A stretch of DNA of 64,000 nucleotides from Axinella damicornis (taxonomy: Eukaryota > Porifera > Demospongiae > Axinellida > Axinellidae), in the NCBI GenBank assembly GCA_963931865.1, contig OZ007509.1, positions 14,840,048 through 14,904,047 on the forward strand, written 5' to 3'. The notes beneath the pieces were generated by a model, which made no database searches, was not told the origin of the DNA, and saw nothing but the letters and a program-made list of their open reading frames with translations. Position 1 is the first letter of the stretch, and each line of letters begins with the position of its first letter. This document shows, one piece after another, positions 43,984-59,799 of the stretch. The position numbers were made by a program, and so were the translations under genes.

Positions 43984-46900
43984 ATGCAAATTCCTCCAGA
44001 GAACTGGAAGAAATTGACGTAAGTTTTTTCTACATATACAGCCAGTCTGGCTTATGAGAGTGTAGAACATTTATGGCTTCGTAAATATAGACCCTTACCA
44101 GCTAGCTAAGAGTGGATCCTTTGGTGGAGGGTGCTAGGAATTCCTGATGTATCTATTCTTGGCATGACTGATACACATTGTTTCATTGAACAAGTTTTCT
44201 TGTTGATATGCAGTCATAAGCAGCGGAGAACTCTCCTCAGTAAAGAGAGGCGGAGGAGGAAGAGGAAGGACTTGGTGGTGCAAAAGGAAGCAGGTATCGA
44301 CTGCAGTTATGTCGTACTTTCCCAGAGAAGAAAATAGTTGCTATGTGTAGTAAGAACGTATCACAGTGAGTTGGCCAAGGCAGTTATTTGAGCGCACTCT
44401 GTGAAGTAGTCTCTGTCCCAGACCCAAACCCACCCCAGCACGGATCATGATACTAGATGTGATCCGTGCTGGGGTGGGTTTGGGTCTGGGACCGAGACTC
44501 TCTGTTGTGAAGGTGCATGAAGAGTGACTATACCACCATGACCACAGTCATCCACTGACACATTTATTGCCGAGCGCATTAGCGCGAGGCTCTGAATGGG
44601 GGATCTATTGCTCACTATATACGTACGTACGTACATACGTACGTACGTACGTGGTACGTACGTACCGGAAGATGTCACGCTCAGGAATGTTGATAGGAAT
44701 GTTGCGGGTTTCCTGCCGGCCAATTGATTTGCTGCGAGGGCTCGACGGTGCGAGAATTACAACCTTGAGAAACAGATCAGTGGACGAGCGCGCGGTGCTC
44801 CAGGGCTTGCAGAGCTGGAGCAGCTACATATGGAGTCAAACAGTCGACATCTGTTTATATCGCAACTCCACAATAATCTCGCGTAGCCAGAGGCTAGGAT
44901 ACAAGCGAACGGGGCCTTCAGGGCTTGCAGAGCTAGAGCAGCTACATGTGGAGTCGAACAGTGAGTGTAATCGACATGTTTATCTCAGCTACACACTTGC
45001 AAATTCACACTTAGCTATCATACTACTTGTAAGCACGTGGCCAGGCTGCTCATGCGGCCGCGGCGTGGCGCAAGGCAATTATGCGGATACGTATTCCTAG
45101 TATAATAATTGGGCAGAAACTTGCTGAGTTTTTGTCTTCCCATTGGCCACCATTGCTCGCTTCAACCATCTCTGTGTGTTGTGTTCTCTCCTCCCCCTCT
45201 CCTCCACTCAGAACAAGCTGCCTTGGAGAGCCAGCCTGAGTACATGTGAGTGTCTTCTTATACCTCTGCCTGCTGGAGAGTTCAGTATCAGTAAATACAG
45301 TGTGATAATGTTTAGCATGGTCTTAGCGAATGTTGGGTAGACACTAGCCTCATTCCCAGACCAGACCCTCTTGGTATCCTGGGAATGAGGCTAGGCAGAG
45401 GGAGTTAACTGAACCTCCTCCCATCCCCCCATCCCCCTCTCCACCCTCCCTCTTCCCACCCCTCCCTCTTCCCACCCCTCCCTCTTCCCACCCTTCCCTC
45501 TTCCTACCCCCCTCCCCCTCCCTCTTCCCATCCCCCCCCCCCCCCCCCCCCCTTCCATGCTGATGATAATTTACTCTTTGTTTGCAGTGAGAGACTTGCT
45601 GAGGAGGAGCAGCGTAGGGAAGAGGATGTAAGGAGGGAGGAAGCACAGAGGTACCGTACACACACCGTCGATCCCACTTAAAGAATAAGTAAAGTTGTCT
45701 GTATCGAAGAATAGCTTGTCCATATCGTGGATGCCATCTGGGAGACAACTGTGCTGTGGAAATTTGCTGGTGACTTTTGAGTCCTCTATGCTGAGCTACT
45801 AGGTTCTCCTCGATTTTGTACTGTACATGTTGAAAAGCTACGTGGTGTCCGGTAAATACTGCCTGTTGTTGCATGAACCTACACTAAGATTTATCACTTT
45901 AATATGGCCACTCCCCGATTGCTCACTCCTACACACCCACCTTGTCTTCCTATCAATTGTGCAGCCTCCATAGACTAGCCAGGACATACCATTGTGGGAT
46001 GTTTATATAATTATGTACAAGTAGCTTCGCTCGCTTCGCTTGCTCAGCTACTTCCCCCTCGTTCACCTACCGTGAATAATCCGGCGCCAGACAGCTCTCT
46101 GTGCAGAGCTGCTGCTCCCCGATTGCGTCTGCTTGCCCCTCCGATTGCCAGCTGCTGCTCGCCGCTTGCGTCCGCTTCGAATCAGCTGCTGTTCCCGGGC
46201 CCGATTGCATCCGCTTCAACTGCTGCTCCCCGTTTGCGTCCGCTTCCAGCTGCTGCTCCCCGATTGCGCCCGCTTCAGCTGCTGCTGCATGCTCGCCGCT
46301 TGCGTCCGCTTCAGCTGCTGCTCCCGATCGCGTCCGCTTCGGCTGCTGCTCCCCGATTGCGTCCGCTTCGGCTGCTGCTCCCCGATTGCGTCCGCTTCAA
46401 CTGCTGCTCGCTCGATTGCGTCCGCTTCGACTGCTGCTCCCGGATTGCATGCATCCGCTTGCACCCCCAGCTGGATTCGTTCTCAAACATTCTTTGCGGA
46501 GTTCGAGGTTCAATTAAAGTACGAAGGTCGCCTGTCACTATAGTCTAGTACCTCCTCACGAACTCCCACTTCCGTTACACACACACAGACAGACAGACAA
46601 ACACACGGTTAAAATCTTAATGTATTGATTGATGTATGGATGCATGGCACGTTATCACCTACTGCATACAACCTGGCATACAGCTTTGCATCATTGTTTA
46701 TTCATCCACTGGTTTTACTAGTTTTGTAACCTGTAAAGGTCTGAGCAACAAGACAGTTGTGACATGTTTAGCACAGGCCCCGCCCAACTTCTCATCACAG
46801 TACTGCAAGCATCAGAAATCAGAGTGGGGCCTAGCCTCTCATTTCCTCTTATTAATAACGCACACGAGAAAGAGTCAGGTGGGATCTGGGAACAAGGCTA

Positions 46901-49900
46901 GATGAAACCCAAAGCTGCTGGTAGTTACGTCTGTCCAACTTTTAACTTGTGGATGTTTTGTGTGTTCATTGCAGGCAGCTGGAGCACGATGCGTGGTTGG
47001 CATGTGAACGAGTGGCCCAGGCTGAGTTCCAGAAGAAAAGGGAACGAGAGGAGACAATATTGAGGGAGAGGGAGGAGAGGGAGGTGTGTGTGGTGGGGGT
47101 GTGTGGTGGGGGTGTGGGGGGAAGAGAGGGAGGTATGTGTGAGGGGAGAAGAGGGAGGTGTATGTGTGGTGGAGGAGGGAGGGGAGGAAAGGGAGGTGTG
47201 TATGGTGAGGGTATGAGAAGAGGAGAGGGAAATGTGTGTGGTGGGGATGGGACGGGAGGAGCTAGGAGAGGGAGGTGTGTGTGTGGTGGGGGTATGATGG
47301 GAGGTGTGTGGTGTGGGTGGAAGGGGAGGAGAGGGAGGTGTGTGGTGGGAGGTGAGGAGAGGGAGGTGTGTGGTGGGGGGTGAGGAGAGGGAGGTGTGTG
47401 GTGGGGGGCGAGGTGAGGGAGGTGTGTGGTGGGGGGTGAGGAGAAGGAGGTGTGAGTGGTGTGGTGGGAGGATGTAGGAAATGGGATGAAACATGATTTG
47501 TGTGTAGTGGGAGGGTGGTAATGTGTGGTGTGGTGCGTGAGAGGAAGGGAAGAGAAATGAAGGAATGTGGCAGGATGGAGGTTGGGTGATAGCTGTGTAC
47601 ATGTATGTGTGAGAGCAGCATAAGCTCCTGGTGGGAGTGGGTCTGATATGTACAGTGTATGTAACGAGAGGTACATGCAAGCTATGTTGACTGCATGACT
47701 TCCACGCAGCTTGGACAAACACGATGACAACAGTTTGACTAGCCTCGTATATGCTCAGGGTACCAGAATATGTTTGGATTGATGTGTGCTGAGCGTCATC
47801 GGATCACGCTTCATTGGCCTGATGAGGATTGGCAGAGGCTGGTCGAAGAGTTTGTAGCACTTGCCTCATTCCCAGGCTGCTTAATTCCACCATGTTGCTT
47901 GCACCTCATTTCTACTCCTCATCGCCTCGCAACTCATTCCCAGGCTACTCCCACCTCATACCCAGGCTGCCCGGCTGCTTGCACATTGTTCCCGGGCTGT
48001 TTACTCCTCATTCCCAGACGACATCAGGCTACTCCTCGTTCCCAGACTACTTCTCATTCCCAGGCTAGCTACTCTAGCCTCGTTCCCAGGCCGCGTGGGA
48101 AGAGAGAAAGCCCGGTCTGGGAATGAAGCTAAGGCTACTCCCACCTCATACCAAGGCAGCCAGGATGCTTGCACCTCGTTCACAGACTGTTCGCATGAGG
48201 ATACTCCCACCTCATTCACAGGCTACTATTCAAATAATCCATTGTACTGATGGGGTAGCCTCGTTCCCAGTCCCACGCCCAGCTTTTCGTTGCTTGCAGT
48301 ACGGTACTGCAAGCGACGAAAAGCTGGGCGTGGGACTGGGTACAAGGCTACTGATGGGGTTCTTTTTTGTTCTCCCAGCGTTTGATTCGTGAGGAATGGG
48401 AAGCCCTTGAGAAGCGGGAACGTGAAGAAGAGGAGAAGAGGGAGCGAGCAAGAAGAGGGAAAGAGGTTGGCCCTGTGTCAAGATGGACGTTGTGCTCTTT
48501 TATTCATACAGGAAGGAGTGGTGTCAAGCTGTTGTGTAATATAGAGCCATACTTGGTAAGACTCATACCGGAATGCTTCAACTGAACACACAGTTCAAAG
48601 CTGTCCGCTGGGGGAAGGAGTTGTCAACGTTCAGTGCGTGTATTGAAGGAACGTTCAGACTATGCTCTCCGAGAAGTTGTGGCAGAAACTTTCACCCTAG
48701 GGACAGTGATCAGCGATATATTCAGCTGCATAGAACTTGCTATGCAGCAAATTGAATGTTTCCTTGACTACTCCCAAATCACCTACATGTGAACATATCC
48801 TATCCTACTCAAGTTCTACAAGTTCTTGTAATGTAATGATATTGTTATGAGTGCTGATCATTAAGAAACTGTTCTGTTACTCGTCTTAACTCCCATCTCA
48901 ATCTGGCCAGGAGAGACTCAAGGAAGCTCTCAGTGTAGGGGAGAGACCCACTGCTGAGGTGAGTCGTCTGCACGAGGAAATTCATCTGTAGCCTTGTTCC
49001 CTCCTAGCCTTTCTACATCTGCATTGCTTGGCAACACAGCCAGCTTTGTAATAGCCTGATTCCCAGGCCATACATGGGGAAGCCAAGGGAACAAGTACTT
49101 GGAGTTAGGAGTCAAGAAATTCGAAGTTTGTAGGACCTATGCTGGGACCCTGATCTTTGTAGGTTTTATTCCTGGGTAGAAAGTTGGAGACTACATGCGA
49201 ACGGTGATCAATCAGAGTAGCTGTGTTTAGCATCTAGACAGGCAACTAAAAGTGCTGTTGAGCAGTGGTAATGGTTTCACTATGTTCTGTCCCCCTCCAG
49301 CCCTGGCACAACCCACTGGCTCCAGATAGCATTCCAGATTATGGCACTGAGAAGGTTAACTCTTTACTATCTAGAAAACACTGGTAGTAGGCCCCCTATA
49401 TAAATTCTTATGAGCTAGTGAGAGACCATGTCAGTGTTAGTAGTTGTTAGCTAGGGTTTGAAAGATTGGTTGACTAGTCGTCTAACCAGGAAGCCATCAC
49501 AAGAAGGAGCGTCCAACTATTCTATTACAGCTAGAATGCCTGATTGTCATCACAGCACAAATTGCTGTACTGACATCAGATAATATTCTGCACCCTGCAT
49601 GTAAGGCTTGCCGTCTCGACTAGTTGGCATGCAAGCACTGTAGTTGACAGCCTTAGTTCAGTCAGGAGCTCACTTGCTGTATATGGTCAATTAATCGACT
49701 GGACTACAAGCCAACATTTCGACTAGGGAAATTCCCTAGTCGTCTGTGCCCTATGTGTGGGTTGTAGGATGACCTGAGTCTCTATTAGGATACCGTTCTA
49801 CTTTTAATTTCAGGACACAGTGAATTGTTCCTTCTTTCTGAAGACAGGGTCTTGTCGTTTCGGGGAGCGTTGTTCTCGCCACCACCCCCGTCCTTCATCC

Positions 49901-52900
49901 TCTACCACCCTCCTCATACTGGGGATGTACAGCAGCTTGGGGTTTGCCGAGCAGATGCTCGACGAGAGAGACCATGATGTTGCGTTGGAGGTGAGTGCAG
50001 TTCTCCCCAAGACTAGCAACATAGTACACAGCATTCACACTCCTGGTAGGGGAAAATTATTCTGCACACAGGAAATGGAGCTTTGTGCATGTAGGTGTTA
50101 ATTAGGAATGTAAATGTTTGAGCACTCAGGAAGGGAAGGGCACATCAATATTCTGACTCGTAATTGTACTGAAACTAACCTTGTGGTGAAGTTCTCTCTG
50201 TTGGTTGCCATTGCTTGAGATCTCTTCGACTGTCATTGGTCATGTCATTCGGAAAGCTACCACCTATTAACAGCCTGGGAACAAGGCTACCTGTAAATAT
50301 GAGCTGGTGTATAGAAATTTCCACATGGTGAGAGTAAGACCTAAGTCAGAGGCATTGAAATGAGTTTGCCTACTAGTTGCTCTGCCAGGACCTTCCCTGT
50401 TTATAGACTTGAATGACGCATTGATATCATTTCACTGTAACCCATCTCATTTCACTTTGCCTTGTGTAGTATGATGAAGGTGAGCTCTATGAGCACTTCA
50501 AGGACTTCTACGAAGATGTGCTGCCAGAGTTCTCCAAACTTGGCAAAGTTGTTCAATTCAAGGTAGTCATCAAATGTACAGCAACGTAGACAGCCTCCTA
50601 AGATCCTACTGCCCAGGCTGAGATCCTCTTGCCCAGGCTGATATCCTCCTGGCCAGGCTGAGATCCTCCTGGCCAGGCTGAGGTCCTCCTGGCCAGGCTG
50701 AGGTCCTCCTGGCCAGGCTGAGGTCCTCCCACCCATGGTGAGATCCTCATGCCCAGACTGAGATCCTCTTGCCCAGGCTGATATCCTCCTGGCCAGGCTG
50801 AGATCCTCCCACCCAGGCTGAGATCCTCCTGACCAGGCTGAGGTCCTCCCATCCAGGGTGAGATCCTCATGCACAGGCTGAGATCCTCCCACCCAGGCTG
50901 AGATCCTCCTGCCCGGGCTGAGATCCTCCTGCCCAGGCTGATATCCTCCTGCCTGTGGTGAGATCCTCCTGCCCGGGTTGAGTTCCTCCTGCCCAGGCTG
51001 ATATCCTCCTGCCCAGGTGAGATCCTCCAGGCTGAGATCCTCCTGTCCAGGCTGAGATCCTCCTTTCCAGGCTGATACTCTCCTGCTCCGGCTGAGATCC
51101 TCCTTCTTCGGGCGAATTCCTTCTGTCCAGGCTGAGATCTCCTCCTGCCCGGGCTGAGATCCTCCTGCCCACACTGAGATCCTCCTGTCCAGGCTGAGAC
51201 TCTCCCGCCGAGGGTGAGACCCTCCTGTCCAGGATGAGACCCTCCTGTCCAGGCTGAGATCCTTCTGCCCAGGCTGAGACTCTCCCGCCCACTGGGCCAG
51301 GCTGAGATCCTCCTTCTTAGGGTGAGATCCTCCTGTCCAGGGTGAGATCCTCCTGTCTGGGGTGAGACCCTCCTGTCCAGGAGGAGACCCTAGTTCCTGC
51401 CCAGGCTGGGATCCTCCTACCCAGGCAGAATCTTTGTATGAGACCAAGAGATAATTTTAGAACTGTAGATTGTTCCATCTATATGTGGCTAACTTTCTGC
51501 ACCATAGCAGAGTGCTTTGAAATGGGAAAGTCCCGAAGTATAAGAGGAGTTGGTTTTGTTTTAAAATCGTTCAAAAATAGCACTTGTGGTTTACTTTTAG
51601 AGAATGACATGATACATCATACTTAAATTTGAGTGTTTGCATTGAAGGTATGGCTCATTCATCACACCCTCCATGATTTGACCATTTTAGGTATCGTGCA
51701 ACTATGAACCACACTTGAGAGGAAATGTTTATGTCCAGTTTTCCACGTGAGTTGAAGTATATGTATACCCAGTGTCCACAGCTGTTCTCTTCCACTCAGC
51801 TGCAATCTCTCTCATTCCATACAGGGAGGAGGAATGTACAGAGGCGTACAGGGCTTTCAACGGCCGGTGGTACGCTCAAAAGCAGTTGTCGTGTGAGTTC
51901 TGTCCGGTACAGAAATGGAAGACGGCCATTTGTGGTAAGCATGTTGAGTAGCAGACAGCCTTGCATGGTGGTTCTTGTTATGTCCTCCTCTAGCCTCGTT
52001 CCCAGGCCGTTTCTCCCTCCCAAAACGGCCTGGGAACGAGGCTATGTCCTCCTCCAGCAACAGTTAGCCCTTTGAGATCGATTTTACATTAATTGTAATC
52101 TCCTGAAAATATGCCACCCTCAAAAATACGCCCATCCCCCTTTTTGCGGCAAGTTGTTGCAAAGGGTCATTTATTACTCGTCGAAAGTACGCCCACCCTA
52201 TTACCTCGAACGACTAAGAAATGAAGGCTGGCTATCGCAGTACTATTTCCAATGAATTTCATTATGTTGTGTGTTTCAATATGTTGTGTGCCATTGCATG
52301 ATCAGCTATGTACTGAGTGCATGTTTGTATCGTGTGTGCAATCACCTAGCATAGCACTAGCAATGCACTACGGATTTCTCAGAAGCAGCAGCAATTCGCA
52401 AAGTCCCGAAGTTGTTCTGCGTGTTCCACGTCATTCAAGCACACCTGCTGTGTCTTGTTTGCTGTTCCTACTCACTAAGAAAGTCGGGCAGTAGTAGATC
52501 TACCGGTAGTAGTAAAGTCTTGCTAGAATGACTGTTGCAGTATGGCACACATATAAACTGCATAGTTGCATGCTATTACATTGTGCATCTTGTTATGCCT
52601 GCATCTTGTGTACTTGGGTGGGCCTATTTTCGAGAGAGACGTTCACGAAATTATGCCCACTCCCCTCTTTTTGAGCAGCCATAGTATGTTCATAGCCCAT
52701 GGGCATGTTATCGGGAGATTACAGTACTATGTAGAACACCTCCAGCTATTGCAAACTTCCAACAGGATTACTTCTCTTCAACTGGTGGGGTAGATGTGGG
52801 TGTGGCTACATGTGATATCATCAATAGATTTTCAGAGCATATAAGCCATAGTACTAGTGGAATGCACGACATTGGAGGGCGAGCCTGAGCGAAATGCACG

Positions 52901-55272
52901 TGCAGGGCATGCAAGGAGCAGTTGCATTCACATGATTGTCATCAGAATGTGACTGGGCAGTGAGCATTGTAGGCCATGACACTATAAACACTCATGCACA
53001 CCACAGAGTCAGGTTAGCGTTAACTGAAGAAGTCTAGCAGGTACATCACCGGCCATGGCGGTAGGCCATGGCGGTAGGTCCACGAGCTTTGTTGTCGCCA
53101 CCGAGGAGGTAGAATGTTTATGGTTCGCTTATTGCTCTAGCCAATGAATAGGTAGGTCCACGAGTGGTCTCCGTGTTTGTTGTCGCCATCATCTGTCGAA
53201 CGCAGGTAGACTGTTCACTACAATTTCCTTGCACCGAGGAAGTACATAGGGTTCATTGAATATTGTTGTGCATGTGCAAGTGAAATCCGCTGATTTTAAA
53301 ATTTACAGTAATTGGAAGATCCAGGCAAGCAAACATACATGCGCACTGCACAATGAAGTCACGCTAGTGTGGGGCTCGCTCGCCAATTATGATGGCAGTA
53401 AATGCTGCCTGAGAGATTCAGTACAGTAGTGATGCCTTAATCACTAGAGAAGGATGGATTGCTTGAGCACTTGTAGGTCTAACATGTCAGCGCTCAGCTA
53501 GTGATGCAAACTAGGGACTTTTATGTTATGCATCACCTTGTCTTGTCTGAGGAGTGGGGCAAACAGAATCTCTATAACCAAGGTTTCTTGTGGTCAGTTC
53601 AGTTCCCAAAAATATTGGCGTGCATTGGGTTGTTTCACCACATGCACACACACACACATGCATGTACACACACAATGTGCACACACACATACACACACAC
53701 ACACACTCATACACACACCCAGCGTCCAAACACACACATGTACTCACACACAATGTGCACACACGCACACACCATGGATCACACGTACACAATGCACACA
53801 CACACAATGTGCACACACACACAATGTGCACACACACACAATGTGCACACACACACAATGTGCACACACACACAATATGCACACACACACACACACACAC
53901 ACACACGTACACACAGGACTGTTTACCTACAAGCGGTGTCCGAAAGGGAAGCGTTGCAACTTTCTCCATGTATTTAGGAACCCTGGTGGTGCCTTCTCCC
54001 GGGCTGACCAGGACCTTTCTCACCTCTCCCCATCTCCCAGGAGGAGGAGCTCTTATCGTGACTGGAGTTACAGGTAGGTGCATGCAGCGTGGAGTGATAT
54101 TCAGCTCCCATTCATGTAATGAGTACGTACAATGGTGGGATTCAATTTCACTCTAAATCAGTTTGCCATACATGCCTCACCTTTGCTGACTTGAATAGTG
54201 ATATCATAATTGGGGTGAGCCCAAGCAAGCCATAGCTGAACCCAAACGTGGCAGCTGTTTGCACCTTTCGGATGCACCCAGCCACCTCCTCTGCATGGCC
54301 TGTCCCCCCATTTCTGCTCAGCAGAATCTATCTAAGTCCCTAGCTTGCTGGATGTGACATCATGAAGCTGAAAGTCTCACAACGCATATATGCAGTATGG
54401 ACCCTAGCAGTAGTTGTAAGTTTACACCTTGCTTACTTAAAGTAATATGCATAATCATGCTTCTTGGTTGCTGCAGACGAGACTCCAGGCATCGGTCAAG
54501 AAGCAGGGAAAGGCATCACAACAGGTCCAGAAGTCGTCACCGCTCTAGGAGATCTCGGAGTATGTCCGGCGAGAGGAGGAGAGAGAGGAGGCGGAGGTTG
54601 AGGTGGAGGGTCTCGAGATCCAGATCAAGAAGTAGGAGTAGAAGTCGGCACCGAACAAGAGAGTCCCGAGTGAAAGGTCAACCAGGATCACAATCGCAAT
54701 CACGATCTCCAAAGAAGAATTGTAGCCCCTCTGGATCCAAGTCACAACCTCGGTCTCCTCCCAACAGCCCAAATAAATCAAGAGAGAAGCCATCTTCTAA
54801 AATGAAAAAGAAATCAAAAAAGAGAAAGCGATCTAGGTCTCGATCAAGGTCAGTATCCGATGAGGAACATAGCTATTTGGTGAAGAAGCACAAGAGAAAG
54901 AAAAGCCACAGCTCTGGAAAAACGAAGAAGAGGAAAAGTCACAGGAGTGGATCAGATACCAACGGTCATGATGATATGAAATCCAATATGAAGGGCAAAG
55001 CAGGAGGCGGTGATCATGTTGAGGAAACAAAGCAAGCGGTGTTGCCAGATTCAACTGCAGACCCTTGCCAGCTGTGTATGGACGATAGTTTAACTGGAAG
55101 GGATCGGGTTTCTCCCAGAACTGCGGGAACAACAGAAGATAACTCGAAAACAAACACTGTTGCCACTCCAAAGGGCTTGGAAGGAAGCAAAGACGTAGCT
55201 GGTATTTTGTCCAAAGAGAGCCTTGGCACTCAGCCTGAACAGTCACTACTAACAACTGAGTGTGAATCCTGA
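43984..55272 (+). CDS. ZRSR2: ZRSR2/Urp-like U2AF35-related splicing factor, 632 aa
   Basis: ZRSR2 recognises the 3' splice site of minor (U12-type) introns. Exons: 43984-44018, 44214-44293, 45212-45245, 45588-45650, 46975-47083, 48379-48465, 48911-48958, 49301-49354, 49814-49990, 50470-50562, 51691-51746, 51825-51934, 53917-54073, 54477-55272; phases agree throughout. The protein starts MQIPPENWKKLTHKQRRTLL, has a Glu/Arg coiled-coil, then zinc finger 1 (CSFFLKTGSCRFGERCSRHH, C-x8-C-x5-C-x3-H), the U2AF-homology RRM with FYEDVLPEFSKLGKVVQFK and the RWYAQKQLSCEF end, zinc finger 2 (CPKGKRCNFLH), and an RS domain followed by about 120 residues of non-RS tail. It is longer than the human protein (about 480 residues), mainly through this tail. 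Two 39-nt candidate cassette exons lie in intron 2. A possible poly(A) signal ATTAAA is at 55517. Confidence 0.95.
44407..44500. mobile_element. Foldback element, family B (94 bp)
   Basis: TAGTCTCTGTCCCAGACCC and its inverted GGGTCTGGGACCGAGACTC enclose a hairpin whose arms include CCACCCCAGCACGGATCA. It lies in ZRSR2 intron 2; the target duplication is unclear. Confidence 0.75.
44618..44667. repeat. (ACGT)n self-complementary microsatellite
   Basis: About 50 bp of ACGT repeats interrupted twice. Every unit is palindromic. Confidence 0.9.
44804..44842 (+). other. Candidate 39-nt cassette exon of ZRSR2, copy 1
   Basis: Bounded by CAG and GTCGAC. If spliced between exons 44214-44293 and 45212-45245 it is phase 1 to phase 1 and adds 13 residues (G-LAELEQLHMESN). 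The donor is weak. See copy 2. Confidence 0.35.
44922..44960 (+). other. Candidate 39-nt cassette exon of ZRSR2, copy 2
   Basis: Bounded by TTCAG and a consensus GTGAGT. It differs from copy 1 at three bases: two synonymous (CTG/CTA, TCA/TCG) and one Met/Val. It is in frame with its neighbours and would extend the N-terminal coiled coil. The upstream pyrimidine tract is poor, so use as an exon is unproven. Confidence 0.4.
45345..45393. mobile_element. Foldback MITE, family A (49 bp)
   Basis: TAGCCTCATTCCCAG...CTGGGAATGAGGCTA; no clear target duplication. It lies in ZRSR2 intron 3, upstream of a C/T-rich block with C21 (45532-45552). Confidence 0.75.
46090..46470. repeat. About 29-bp minisatellite (GCTGCTGCTCCCCGATTGCG)
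   Basis: Roughly 12 units with variants in a ZRSR2 intron, GC-rich. It produces Ala/Cys/Ser-rich frames on both strands that should not be read as genes. Confidence 0.85.
47084..47470. repeat. G-rich (GGAGAGGGAGGTGTGTGGTGGG)n after a ZRSR2 donor
   Basis: Begins at the 5' splice site after exon 46975-47083 and runs about 390 bp. The GAGGGAG...GTGTGT unit copies the exon-end and donor sequence (gagagggag|gtgtgt), as if the array grew from the splice site itself. Confidence 0.8.
48075..48131. mobile_element. Foldback MITE, family A (57 bp), within a cluster of MITE-end words
   Basis: TAGCCTCGTTCCCAGGC to CTGGGAATGAAGCTA. The preceding 47860-48074 contains at least seven CTCATTCCCAGGCT-like words at irregular spacing, apparently amplified terminal sequences. 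Confidence 0.7.
48256..48350. mobile_element. Foldback MITE, family A (95 bp)
   Basis: Near-perfect hairpin with the same arms as 4417-4511 and 29195-29288. Perfect 9-bp duplication CTGATGGGG (48247-48255, 48351-48359). It lies 28 bases before ZRSR2 exon 48379-48465. Confidence 0.92.
49450..49760. mobile_element. Dispersed repeat, inverted relative of 18706-19070
   Basis: Its right end carries CGACTAGGGAAATTCCCTAGTCG, the reverse complement of the other copy's left end, and inside it AATTAATCGACTGGAC. Boundaries are approximate; it lies in a ZRSR2 intron. Confidence 0.5.
50588..51425. repeat. 20-bp minisatellite (GCTGAGATCCTCCTGCCCAG) in ZRSR2 intron, about 40 copies
   Basis: Units of 20 bp with point variants fill most of the intron between exons 50470-50562 and 51691-51746. 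Each unit on the sense strand ends CTCCTGCCCAG|G, resembling a 3' splice site. The 331-codon minus-strand frame is a repeat artefact. Confidence 0.9.
51991..52044. mobile_element. Foldback MITE, family A (54 bp)
   Basis: TAGCCTCGTTCCCAGGCCG...CGGCCTGGGAACGAGGCTA, with TGTCCTCCTC repeated on both sides (9-10 bp). Confidence 0.88.
53640..53912. repeat. (CA)n-type array with CACACAATGTGCA units
   Basis: CA-rich microsatellite with about eight CAATGTGCACAC units (TGTGCACA is palindromic), ending at the acceptor of the ZRSR2 exon 53917-54073. Confidence 0.88.
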
Positions 55273-55800
55273 CAGTGGCCATACAGTGCTATAGTTTCTG
55301 TGGCCTTGGGGTTCAATGTCATCAAAAGGGTGTCTCTTTGTGCCCTAGTTGAAAAAGAATTGGCGTTCAATTATCAATTGTATTGCTGTCAGATTACATG
55401 ACCCTTTTACTGCCATGGGATTGGCTCATTGTTAGCTCTCCACTGCTGATTGAGGCAAGGCTGTACACAAAAGATTGTTGAAATAGATGAAGGCAACAAC
55501 ATAAGTATAGAAAACAATTAAAGCCCCAAAATAGTATACTTTAACCGTTAATGGTTGCCAAAGCAAAGACTATGTGTGAAATGCTGCAACTCCTGAGAGA
55601 CTGCTGTGAGCTACACAAATCCAATTATGCAATGCAGAACTGCTCATGGTTCTTCATGCATGTACTGTTCATCGTTGGCTAACTGACCGGACTACATAGT
55701 GACCATGCATGACAACTGATGAAGTTTTGACAATCTGCAGTTGGAAGATTGAGGGCCTGTACATGCCACTTTAGGAAAATGGACATCAGGTAGTGGTCCG
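55273..55800. other. ZRSR2/MOSPD1 convergent 3' intergenic region
   Basis: 528 bp between stop codons. ATTAAA at 55517-55522 may serve ZRSR2. No other feature recognised. Confidence 0.6.
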
Positions 55801-59672
<3,872 letters not shown>

Positions 59673-59799
59673 ATGGCCGCCAAGCTGAAGGAGTTTGTCA
59701 GACTGGTGAAGGGAGCGCGTGGCAAGTTGGAGTCAATCGACGAAGATGAAGACACGGATTCTGCAAGCCCCAAAAGCTTCGAGCAAGATATCCTCAGAA
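59673..59799 (+). CDS. First coding exon of an unidentified gene (partial)
   Basis: ATGGCCGCCAAG opens 42 codons (MAAKLKEFVRLVKGARG...) ending in FEQDILR and a consensus donor GTAAGT, leaving phase 1. The Kozak context and position head-to-head with MOSPD1 support a real exon. The sequence is basic, then acidic (SIDEDEDTDS). I do not recognise the family, and no downstream exon up to the window end could be assigned, so its intron may exceed 4 kb. Confidence 0.55.

Noticed and set aside
46925..47730. 254-265-codon Pro/His/Ser/Thr frames on the minus strand
   Set aside because: Antisense of the GGGAGG/GTGTGG repeat that follows a ZRSR2 donor.
50452..51447. 331-codon minus-strand frame with repeating SQPGQEDLSLG-type units
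   Set aside because: Translation of the 20-bp intronic minisatellite antisense to ZRSR2; no non-repeat domain and the two ends run into intron and exon sequence of the other strand.
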